Shown here: in pieces, positions 27,153 to 35,200 of the stretch
How the letters are laid out: the number at the start of each line of letters is the position of its first letter
How positions within the stretch are numbered: the first letter of the stretch is position 1
NCBI GenBank assembly: GCA_036387415.1
Contig: DASVTU010000039.1
Location: forward strand, 992,001 to 1,056,000
Reading direction: 5' to 3'
Origin: DASVTU01 sp036387415
Lineage (GTDB): Bacteria; Acidobacteriota; Blastocatellia; Pyrinomonadales; Pyrinomonadaceae
Length of the DNA stretch: 64,000 bases
Notes under the pieces: model-generated
What the model saw: only the letters and a program-made list of their open reading frames with translations
Database searches by the model: none
What the model was told of the DNA's origin: nothing
Program-made: the position numbers and the translations under genes

Positions 27153-28121
27153 CTACTGTCCGACGCCTGTCGGCGTGTCGCGTGCGAGCATGGCGGCGCC
27201 GATGGGAACGGCGTCGGTGCCGAGCGAAGCGGCGACGATTTGGGTGGCTTCAAAAGAGGGTTGGAAGGCGCGGCGTCCGGCTTCGCGGATGATGGGATTG
27301 AGAATCAATTCCCCGGCTTCCATGACCCCACCGCCGAGCACGATGCGTTCGATGTTGAGAAGATTGATGACGGCGGCGACGGCGGTGCCGATGTAGCGTC
27401 CGGTGCGCTCAATCATCAAGAGCGCGAAGTCGTCGCCGTTGGTGGCTTCGCGTGCGATGTCTCCGGCGGTGAAATCTTTGTTGATGGCGAGACGCGAGAG
27501 CGACGATGTGCCGTCACGGTAGAGGCGTTCGTGCGTACGGCGGACGATATTGGGAGCGGAGGCGACCGTCTCAAGACAACCCGTGTTGCCGCAGGTGCAT
27601 TCGTTGCCTTCGGGGTCAATCGTGATGTGACCAAACTCGCCCGCGAACCCGGAAGCGCCGTACCAGAGATGGCCGTCGAGGATGAGTGCGCCGCCGATGC
27701 CTGTGCCGATGGTGACATAAAACATGTTGCGGCTGCCGTGTCCCGCGCCGACGATGTACTCGCCGTAGGCGGCGGCGTTGGCGTCGTTTTCAAGTTCGAC
27801 GCGGAGACCAGTCGCGGATTCGAGTTCGGCGTGAAAATCGCCGCGCGCGAGCGTCGGGAGGTCGCTAGAGATGATAACGCGGTCGGTCGCCGTATCGACG
27901 AGGCCGGGAATGCCGATGCCGAGCGCCGCGACGTTGGGCGCGGCGTCGCGCAGTTCTGTGACGAGGCGCGCCACCTGCGCGGCCACTCCTTCGCGCTCAA
28001 GCGATGCTTCGCGCCGCTCCGCGATGCGACCTTCGCCCGTAACGAGCGCGGCGCGCATCGTCGTGCCGGAAACATCGAGGCCGATGTAAGTCGCGTTTGA
28101 TTTTGCTTCGGGGCTGGTCAT
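27153..28121 (-). CDS. ROK family sugar kinase (glucokinase type)
   Basis: 322 residues. N-terminal ATP phosphate loop GLDVSGTTMRAALV, catalytic Asp in ELENDANAAAYGEY, the second glycine site GTGIGGALI, and the ROK zinc motif GHITIDPEGNECTCGNTGCLE (His plus three Cys). There is no N-terminal winged helix, so this is a kinase and not a repressor. It most likely phosphorylates glucose or a related hexose. A promoter lies about 60 bases upstream. An unusually large spacing between repeat hairpin and gene is seen because the repeat element is upstream of that promoter. Confidence 0.9.
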   Translation of the reverse strand: MTSPEAKSNATYIGLDVSGTTMRAALVTGEGRIAERREASLEREGVAAQVARLVTELRDAAPNVAALGIGIPGLVDTATDRVIISSDLPTLARGDFHAELESATGLRVELENDANAAAYGEYIVGAGHGSRNMFYVTIGTGIGGALILDGHLWYGASGFAGEFGHITIDPEGNECTCGNTGCLETVASAPNIVRRTHERLYRDGTSSLSRLAINKDFTAGDIAREATNGDDFALLMIERTGRYIGTAVAAVINLLNIERIVLGGGVMEAGELILNPIIREAGRRAFQPSFEATQIVAASLGTDAVPIGAAMLARDTPTGVGQ

Positions 28122-28184
28122 GTTTTGACGCTTATGACGGGCTTTCGGAAATCATTAAGTTGGGCCGGGCGAGAAACGTTGAAA

Positions 28185-28213
28185 ATGTTAACAAAGGGTT
28201 CAAGGGCTGTCAA
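28185..28213 (-). promoter_or_regulatory. Sigma-70-type promoter for the ROK kinase gene
   Basis: On the minus strand TTGACA (28213-28208), a 17-base spacer, and TAACAT (28190-28185). Transcription would begin near 28178, giving a leader of about 57 bases. Confidence 0.65.
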
Positions 28214-28245
28214 ACAAGCACTTCTCCGTGTAGAATACGGACGAC

Positions 28246-28352
28246 TTTGAAGGGATGAAGGATGAGGAATGAGGGATGCAGGAAAGTGTGACGAAGGTTT
28301 AAGCATGCTTTCTTTCTTCCGCCTTCGTCTCTTGTCTCACATCCCTTACCTT
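28246..28352. repeat. GGATGAG-word hairpin element
   Basis: Left arm: GGGATGAAGGATGAGGAATG and onwards (seven-base period). Right arm: CTTCCGCCTTCGTCTCTTG then CACATCCCTT. It lies between divergently transcribed ROK and uspA-like genes, so it cannot be only a terminator. Confidence 0.65.
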
Positions 28353-28354
28353 TT

Positions 28355-28807
28355 ATGAATATTCGTTCGATTCTGGTACCGACGGATTTTAGCGAATGCG
28401 CGGCGCGCGCTGTGCCTGCGGCGGCGGCGTTGGCGCGACAGTTCAAGGCGCGTGTTATCTGCGTGCATGTGGTCGAACCCGTCGTTCCGGCGGTCGGGTG
28501 GACTCCGGTGGCCGAGCCTCTGCCGACGGCGGACATCAGCGAGCACTTGGAGGATTCGGCGGCGAGCGAGTTGCCGAAGGTTTCCGAACAGGAAGAGTTT
28601 GCCGGATTGGATGTCGAAGACTTAATCGTGCACGGCGCGGCGGCATCCGAGATTGTGCGGCTGGCGAAAGAGCGTGAAGTTGATTTGATAGTTATCTCGT
28701 CGCACGGACGGACGGGACTTGGACGCATGCTGTTCGGCTCGACCGCCGAATCCGTGACGCGCCACGCGCACTGTCCCGTGCTCGTCGTCAAACCACCCGT
28801 AGAGTAA
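28355..28807 (+). CDS. Universal stress protein (UspA family)
   Basis: 150 residues, one Usp domain. N-terminal ILVPTDFSECAARAV with the conserved Asp that contacts adenine, and the ATP-binding signature G-x2-G-x9-G-S in SSHGRTGLGRMLFGSTAE, so an ATP-binding member. It ends in HCPVLVVKP as usual. Such proteins bind ATP and raise stress tolerance by unclear means. It is followed after a repeat element by a DedA gene on the same strand. Confidence 0.93.
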   Translation: MNIRSILVPTDFSECAARAVPAAAALARQFKARVICVHVVEPVVPAVGWTPVAEPLPTADISEHLEDSAASELPKVSEQEEFAGLDVEDLIVHGAAASEIVRLAKEREVDLIVISSHGRTGLGRMLFGSTAESVTRHAHCPVLVVKPPVE

Positions 28808-28918
28808 GCAGTGTGCAATAAGCGGTGAGCAGTAAGCAGTTAATCTGTTAAATTGACGCTTGCTTTTTGCCACCGACAATTTACTGCTGACTGCTTACGG
28901 CTCACAGCTTACTGTTTT
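28806..28918. repeat. AGCAGTA/TACTGCT hairpin element
   Basis: Left arm words: TAAGCAGTGTGCAATAAGCGG, TGAGCAG, TAAGCAG. Right arm: TTTACTGCTGACTGCTTACGG then CTCACAGCTTACTG. The right arm runs to two bases before the DedA start codon. Confidence 0.7.
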
Positions 28919-28919
28919 T

Positions 28920-29645
28920 ATGGACGGGCAATTTTTCTACGAAGTTGTAGAGAAGTACGGCCTCCTCGCTATCTTCTTCATGGCGATTATCGAGGGGGAT
29001 ATAACGCTTTTGCTGGCGGGCGTGCTGGCGCACAGCGCGTTCTTCGGCGAGTATAGTTTTTTGAAAGTGCTGTGCGCGGGCACGCTCGGCGGAGTCATCA
29101 GCGATAACGTCGCTTACGGCATCGGGCGCGGAACGCGCACCAGCGTTAGCGAGTTTCGTTTCTACATCATGGCGCGCCCGCGCATGGAACGTCTGACCGA
29201 AAAATTCGGCGCGCTCTCCATCTTTCTTTCAAAATATATTTACGGACTGCGTTGGGCGTCGTGCATTTTTTACGGAGTGGCGCGCATGAGCTACACTCGT
29301 TTTTTGCCGTTGACCTTTGGCAGTTGTTTCTTGTGGGTCTTTACTCTAAGCGGCGCGGGCTATTTTTTCAGCGGCGCAATTATCAATCTGATAGGTGATT
29401 TTCATCATCTAGGCATCGGGCTGCTGGTGATACTGGTGGTCGGCGTCGCGGGCTTTTACCTCGTCGAACGCTACTGGCTCTCGGAAAAGGTCGAACACGT
29501 CAGTCCCGAAAAGATTCAGAGATTGGAGCAAGCCGCCGAAGAGAAACTACATGAAATCGGCGACGAGATTAAAGAACACCTGCCGCCGCTCAAGCGACGC
29601 AAAGAGACGCCGACGCCGAAGCCGACCGAGCAGGATGGAGACTAA
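28920..29645 (+). CDS. DedA family membrane protein
   Basis: 241 residues from the ATG at 28920; an earlier in-frame start at 28860 lies inside the repeat element and is rejected. DedA/VTT-domain topology: re-entrant and membrane helices at about 8-50, 52-70, 100-170 and 185-210. Family text: LLAIFFMAIIEGDITLLLAGVLAH, LGGVISDNVAYGIGR, FLSKYIYGLRWASCIFYG and MSYTRFLPLT. Members act as undecaprenyl-phosphate or phospholipid flippases. The E in AIIEGD matches the conserved acidic site (usually ENxxP, here modified). The C-terminal ~50 residues are a charged cytosolic tail. The repeat leaves no Shine-Dalgarno sequence. Confidence 0.85.
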   Translation: MDGQFFYEVVEKYGLLAIFFMAIIEGDITLLLAGVLAHSAFFGEYSFLKVLCAGTLGGVISDNVAYGIGRGTRTSVSEFRFYIMARPRMERLTEKFGALSIFLSKYIYGLRWASCIFYGVARMSYTRFLPLTFGSCFLWVFTLSGAGYFFSGAIINLIGDFHHLGIGLLVILVVGVAGFYLVERYWLSEKVEHVSPEKIQRLEQAAEEKLHEIGDEIKEHLPPLKRRKETPTPKPTEQDGD

Positions 29646-29647
29646 AG

Positions 29648-29830
29648 GAATGGATGATTGCGGATTCTGAGAACCAGAATTCGGGAGTCAGAAGCTAGGA
29701 GCCAGAATGAAAACCGGAAGGCCGTTGAGAGTAGAGTTAGTTTAAGGATACTCACTCCATCAAGCTTTTCTTCTGACTCCTGAATTCTGACTCCTGAATT
29801 CTGCTTTTTTCAATCCGCAATCCGCAACGA
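29648..29830. repeat. Dispersed hairpin element, GCGGATT/CTCCTGA type, copy 2
   Basis: Outer words GATTGCGGATT at 29657 and CAATCCGCAATCCGCAA at 29810-29826. Inner words: AGAATTCGGGAGTCAGAAG facing CTTCTGACTCCTGAATTC, CTGACTC, CTGAATTCTG. The core near 29710-29745 (AAAACCGGAA, TTGAGAG, GTTAG) matches the reverse complement of copy 1 at 20135-20290. Confidence 0.75.
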
Positions 29831-29833
29831 CGT

Positions 29834-30841
29834 ATGATTATTGAAGCAACCACCCCAACGCGCGTTGATTTGGCCGGAGGCACGATTGACATCTGGCCTC
29901 TCTACCTGTTTCATCCCGGCGCGCTCACAGTCAATTTTGCCATCTCCCTCTACGCGCGTTGTCGCATCGAGACGCGCGACGACGACCGCGTTATTCTCGA
30001 ATCGCGCGACCGCCAATTCTCCTTCGAGACACGCGTCGGCGAAATCGAAAATCTGATTCAGGAAGAGCGTCTGGAACTGATTTCCAAACTCGTCCACTTC
30101 TTCAAGCCCGACACGGGTTTTCATCTCATCGCAGAGAGCAGCGCACCTGCCGGGGCGGGACTCGGAGGGTCTTCGTCGCTCGCCATCGCGTGCATCGGCG
30201 CGCTCAATCGTCTCGTCGGCGACCGATACCCGGAACGCAAGTTCATCATTATCGCGGCCAACATCGAAAGCACGGTGATTCGCGTGCCCGCCGGATTTCA
30301 AGACTACTACGGCGCGTTCTACGGTGGCGCAAACGCGATTCACTTTGGCATCGACGGCATCGTCCGCGAGCGTCTGGAAGTGGATGCCGCGACGCTCGAA
30401 GACCGCATTGTCATCTGCTACACGGGGCAACCAAGACTCTCCGGCATCAACAACTGGGAGATGACCAAGAACCACATCGACGGCGACAAGACCATCTTCA
30501 GTCTCTTTGAAAGCATACGCGATTCCGCACGCAACATGCGCCAGGCGCTCTTGGCGGACGACTGGCGAGCCGTGAGCGCGGTGATGAGCGCAGCCTATCC
30601 GAACCGCAAACGTCTCGCCCCGAATATCACGACGCCGCAGATGGAACTCATCGTCGAGAAGGCACTCGCGGCGGGCGCAGAGGCGGCCAAAGTTTGCGGC
30701 GCGGGCGGCGGCGGCTGTATCGCTTTCTTCTGCGGCGAGGGACGACGCGAATCGGTCGAGCGCGCCATCGAAGAAGAGGAAGGCGCGGAAGTGCTGCGTT
30801 GGAAATTCGCGCCCGATGGCCTCACCATCTACTCAAGCTAA
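29834..30841 (+). CDS. GHMP family sugar kinase
   Basis: 335 residues. Opens with the substrate motif TPTRVDLAGGTIDI, has the ATP loop PAGAGLGGSSSLAIA (about 113-127) and the third motif KVCGAGGGGCIAFF near 288-301. This arrangement is nearest to the D-glycero-D-manno-heptose 7-phosphate or L-fucose/galactose type kinases in the GHMP superfamily, which phosphorylate anomeric or primary hydroxyls. The motif RVPAGFQDYYGA is also typical of the heptose-kinase branch. No heptose or LPS gene neighbours support a precise name. Start ATG at 29834 follows the repeat directly. Confidence 0.8.
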   Translation: MIIEATTPTRVDLAGGTIDIWPLYLFHPGALTVNFAISLYARCRIETRDDDRVILESRDRQFSFETRVGEIENLIQEERLELISKLVHFFKPDTGFHLIAESSAPAGAGLGGSSSLAIACIGALNRLVGDRYPERKFIIIAANIESTVIRVPAGFQDYYGAFYGGANAIHFGIDGIVRERLEVDAATLEDRIVICYTGQPRLSGINNWEMTKNHIDGDKTIFSLFESIRDSARNMRQALLADDWRAVSAVMSAAYPNRKRLAPNITTPQMELIVEKALAAGAEAAKVCGAGGGGCIAFFCGEGRRESVERAIEEEEGAEVLRWKFAPDGLTIYSS

Positions 30842-30959
30842 AATCTGATGGACTTTCAACCCTTGCGGCTTCCGACGCTTGTTGGATGCGTCGTCTGTTG
30901 AACGGCGCGATGACGCCGAACCGCCAAATGGAGGGCTTTCGTCAGAAGTTCACCGACAG

Positions 30960-31004
30960 AAAAAAATGCGGGGCGCCATCAACATCGCTGCCCCGCATTT
31001 TTAA
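30960..31004. terminator. Bidirectional terminator
   Basis: AAAAAATGCGGGGC pairs with GCCCCGCATTTTT across a 15-base loop. The A-run and T-run serve both the GHMP kinase gene (plus) and the DUF4239 gene (minus). Confidence 0.85.
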
Positions 31005-31020
31005 CGCGTAGATACGCCCG

Positions 31021-31809
31021 TTATTGGTTCGTGTTCGGATGCATCTGCGACCAACGGTCGAAGACATCCATGATTTGCTCGAAGGCTTGCGGCTCGACGC
31101 GGATGAGGCCGGAGAATGGATGTTCCAAATCCGCGATGAGCAACAGGATGAGCGCGAGCGTGGCCGCGAGTCCTGCCGTCATCAAGATTTGCGCGAGGGT
31201 GTTTCGGGTTCCGAAAAAGTAGCTGAAGGCGACGGTGATAACGCTGCCGACCACAATCACCAACCACATCAACGAAGGCACCGACGAGCGACTGCTCAAG
31301 AGGCGCAGACGACGATTGTCTCCGAGGTCGTTCAAGCGTTCGAGCGATTGCGCGTACCATGCGCTCTCGCGTGCGTTGTGCGGCTCGAATCGGTGATAAC
31401 CCTGCCAGAGATGATAGAACGCATCCCACGCTTCGGGACTCTGTTCGCGTTCGGCCATCTTCGCCCACTCCTTCTCAATCACAACCTTTGTATACGCACG
31501 AAGGTGCTCGCGCAGTTGTAGCTTGGTCTCTACGGGGAATGCTTCGGCATTGCGAAAGAGGTCGCCGAGCGAGTTGGCCTCCTGCTCGGCTCTGGTTTCG
31601 GCGTTGGTGTGCGACTCCCAACCCACGATGACGATGAAGGCCAGCAATACCGCATAGACCACACCCACCACCGCATAGATGAAGCCAGCCACTTCGTTGT
31701 GGCTCTCCAAGACCGACACCGATACGGAACGACGCACCAACAGCATTCCACCCACCGCCGCCAACACCGCCAACGCAACCACCACGCTGCCCCAGAGCCA
31801 GTCTGACAT
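31021..31809 (-). CDS. DUF4239 (bestrophin-like) membrane protein
   Basis: 262 residues from the ATG at 31809, which starts a clean N-terminal membrane helix (SDWLWGSVVVALAVLAAVGG). A second helix at ~45-70 follows the family text NEVAGFIYAVVGVVYAVLLAF, then a long cytosolic helical region (about 75-185; ANSLGDLFRNAEAFP, REHLRAYTKVV) and two more membrane helices (about 190-240; LMWLVIVVGSVITVAFSYFFG). This is the DUF4239 layout, remotely like bestrophin anion channels; function is unproven. A start at 31851 would add a basic tail. It is monocistronic, bounded by the terminator at 30960. Confidence 0.8.
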   Translation of the reverse strand: MSDWLWGSVVVALAVLAAVGGMLLVRRSVSVSVLESHNEVAGFIYAVVGVVYAVLLAFIVIVGWESHTNAETRAEQEANSLGDLFRNAEAFPVETKLQLREHLRAYTKVVIEKEWAKMAEREQSPEAWDAFYHLWQGYHRFEPHNARESAWYAQSLERLNDLGDNRRLRLLSSRSSVPSLMWLVIVVGSVITVAFSYFFGTRNTLAQILMTAGLAATLALILLLIADLEHPFSGLIRVEPQAFEQIMDVFDRWSQMHPNTNQ

Positions 31810-31978
31810 TTTTCCACAAGCCTTTCGTTTGAGTTTGAGGCGAGGCGGCACATCTTATTTCTTGCGCCGCCCCGTCAGCAAGAGATTTGCTGTCTGACCT
31901 TCAAGAAGTGGCACAAACGCACGCGTCGCTTCGGTCATATCGTCGGGTCGTATTGTCGGGCGCGGTTTCGTTGGAGTA

Positions 31979-31984
31979 TATAAT
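31979..31984 (+). promoter_or_regulatory. Possible -10 box for the small membrane protein/Clp fusion unit
   Basis: TATAAT at 31979-31984 about 39 bases before the ATG at 32023. The best -35 (TTGTCG at 31953) would need a 20-base spacer, so only the -10 element is convincing. Confidence 0.35.
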
Positions 31985-32022
31985 CAGACGGTTGACCTGA
32001 AGTGATGAAAGGCGTGTGCGGT

Positions 32023-32232
32023 ATGAAAACTATCATTCGCGTGGTGTTGATATTGATGGGTGGGTGCGGCGCGCTGCTGATTCTGGAAGGCATCGTGATG
32101 ATGATGGCGGGCGTGAGCGTCATGTTGCCGGGACTCGGACTCGTCGTGGGCGGCGCTTTCGTGTTGCTCGTCGGCATCGTCATGACCGCCGTCGCCGCCT
32201 ACGGACTCGCGCGCCTCAAGCCTTTCCGTTGA
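32023..32232 (+). CDS. Small two-helix membrane protein
   Basis: 69 residues from the ATG at 32023, preceded by GAAAGG at 10 bases; GTG 32002 and ATG 32005 are alternatives. Two hydrophobic segments, about 3-30 and 33-60, rich in Gly, Val and Met (LILMGGCGALLILEG, LPGLGLVVGGAFVLLVG). No family recognised. It ends 67 bases before the Clp-RF2 fusion gene on the same strand and is probably co-transcribed with it; since the fusion protein has a single N-terminal membrane anchor, a physical partnership is a reasonable but untested idea. Confidence 0.6.
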   Translation: MKTIIRVVLILMGGCGALLILEGIVMMMAGVSVMLPGLGLVVGGAFVLLVGIVMTAVAAYGLARLKPFR

Positions 32233-32299
32233 TTTTTTTAACCCGTCGAAACCAGCGATGTGATTTGACGACGATTCGATTCCTCCGACGACTTTTCAA

Positions 32300-35200
32300 A
32301 TGACTACACTTCTCATTGCGGCTTTGGTCGCATGCTGTCTGCTGTCTCTCGCGGTGATTGCGTACATGGCGCGCGAACTGGCGAAAGCGCGTCGCGTCCT
32401 CGCGCCGGAAGACGCCGCGCGGCCTCTTGTCTCTGCTCTGGACAAGCAGCCCGCGCTCGAACAGAAAAACGTAGAGACAGCGAATCTCCGTGTCGAATCC
32501 GACGGCGACGACGCGGGCGCGCAGAGCATCGCTGTCGGGTCAGACGTGGCAAACGAAGAGACGGGTGCGGCGACCGAACACGTCGAGCAGAGCGCGGTTT
32601 ATTCTTCTGTCGATGCGGCGTTGAACGTCGATTCATCGAGCGAGGTTTCCGAAAGTTCGACGAGCATCGTGTTCGGCAATGGTTCTGTGAGCGACGCTTC
32701 GGAGAATTCGTCGGTCGGCGTCGGGCTGGATGTCTACAGTCTCGCCGACGGCATGAATGATTTCTTTAGCATGAGCACGCATCCGACCGAGTTTCTGCGC
32801 CACGAAAATTTCATCAAGGGCGTCGAGATTCTTCAGGGCAGCGGATTCCCGCGCCACATGCTGCTCGCCCTGTATCAACAGGACTTCGGCGGGACATACA
32901 CGATTCAGGCGTGCATGGCGCTCGAAGCCCTCGCGCGCCGCAAAGTTGCGGACGACGCCGTTAAACCGCTCCTCGACTTCATCAACATCGTCTACTACTA
33001 CACGCGCTACTTCGCCCTGCGCGCGCTTCATGCGTGTGCCCGCGGCCCTGTGGTGGTCGAATTTCTGCTGCGCGCGGACAGCAGTTGGGCGGACGGCAAT
33101 CCTCTGCGGTATCTGCGCGAGTTCGTCGCGTGGCGCGTGGAGAGCGGCGAGGTAATGACCTTCGGCGAACGCCTCGCAACGCTCACGGACGAGCAGGCCA
33201 ACACGCTCTCGACCATTTTTGGCGAACTCAAAGACGTACTGCCGGAGACGCTTCAGTCCGAATTTCGCGACTGGCAGAAGGAGCGCGTCGATTTCGATTT
33301 CCTCAAAACGTTCGGTCGCATCTGGGAGCACGACGCGAGCGCGGTGGATGATGTCGTGCTGCTCGATGCAGTCATGCATAGCGTAGCGCAGTTGGAGACG
33401 GCGATGAGGAAGGAGCCGCCGCGTTCGGTGTTGCTGGTGGGTGAGCGCGGGGTCGGGAAGACGACGCTGTTGCGTCTGCTGGCGCAACGTCTACAGAAAG
33501 AGCGTTGGACGATTTTTGAAGCGACCGCCGCCGACGTGATGGCGGGGCAGCAGTACATCGGTCAATTGGAGGGGCGCGTGCAGTCGCTGGTGCGGCAGAT
33601 TGGCGGCAAGCGCGTGCTGTGGGTTGTGCCGAATTTTCACGAACTCCTGTGGGCTGGCCGCCACACCCACAACCCGACGGGGCTGCTCGACTATCTCTTG
33701 CCGCACATCGAAAACGGGCAAGTCAAAATCGTCGGCGAAACCACTTCAGTCGCGTTTGAAAAACTCGTCCAGGTGAAGCCGCAACTGCGTACGGTGTTGG
33801 AGGCGTGCCGCGTCTTGCCGATGCCGGATGCCGAGACGTTGGAACTGGCGCGCGAGTGGGCGCGTCGTCGCGGCGAGTCGGGCGCAGATGCGCCGCGCAT
33901 CAACGAGCAGACGCTTCAAGAGGCGTTCCAACTCGCCAAGCAATACCTCGCAGACAAGGCCGCGCCCGGCAATCTCTTGCAGTTTGTCGATTCGACGCAT
34001 CGACGCCTCGTTACCGAACAGGGCGCGTCGCGCGGCGAGATTTCGCTTGACGATTTACTGGTCACGCTGTCGCAGTTGACTGGCTTGCCCGTCACGATGC
34101 TCGACGAACGCGCGGGGTTAGATTTGCGCGAGTTGCAGCAGTTCTTCCATGAACGCGTGCTCGGCCAGCCGGAAGCGGTGGATTGTCTGGTGGAACGCGT
34201 GGCGATGATTAAGGCGGGGCTAACTGACCCGACGCGCCCGCAGGGCGTCTTCCTCTTCGTCGGCCCGACGGGCACTGGCAAAACCGAAATCGCCAAGACG
34301 CTCGCGGAGTTTCTGTTCGGCTCGCCCGAACGCATGATTCGTCTCGACATGAGCGAGTTTCAAACCGCCGATTCGCTCGACCGCATTCTCGGCGAGACGA
34401 GCGAGACGGGCGACTCGACCGCGCTCGTCAACGCGATTCGCAAGCAGCCGTTTTCCGTCGTCCTGCTTGACGAATTCGAGAAGGCCAACGCGAGCGTCTG
34501 GGATTTGTTCTTGCAGGTCTTCGACGACGGGCGACTCACAGACCGTCGCGGCAACACGGCTGACTTTCGTCACTGTGTCGTCATCATGACATCCAATCTC
34601 GGGGCGACTCTGCCGCACGGCGTCGGGATAGGCTTCTCACAGGAACAGGCGGGATTTGCGCCCGCCAGCGTCGAACGCGCCGTGACGCGCGCCTTCCGAC
34701 GCGAGTTCATCAATCGCATCGACCGCGTGGTTGTCTTCCGTCCTCTCGGTCGCAACGTGATGCGCGACCTCCTGCGTAAAGAGTTGAACGACGTGCTCAG
34801 GCGTCGCGGTCTTCGCACGCGTTCGTGGGCGGTCGAGTGGGACGAATCCGCGATTGATTTTCTCCTCCACAAAGGCTTCACGCCCGACCTCGGCGCGCGT
34901 CCTTTGAAACGCGCCATCGAGCGTTATCTCCTGTCGCCGCTCGCCATAACGATTGTCAATCACCAGTTTCCCGAAGGCGACCAATTTTTGTTCGTGCGTT
35001 CCAACAACGGCGAACAACTCGACGTGGCCTTCATCGACCCGGATGCGCCCGAACCGACCGACGGCGACGAAGCGACGCGCGATGCGTTGCGACGCGACAC
35101 GGGCGCACACGAATCTTCCGCCGCTGCTGAAGCAGAAGCCGAAGCATTGCGGCTTGAGTCAATCGCACTCGACGCGAAGGGCACGCCCGCCGAAGTCGAG

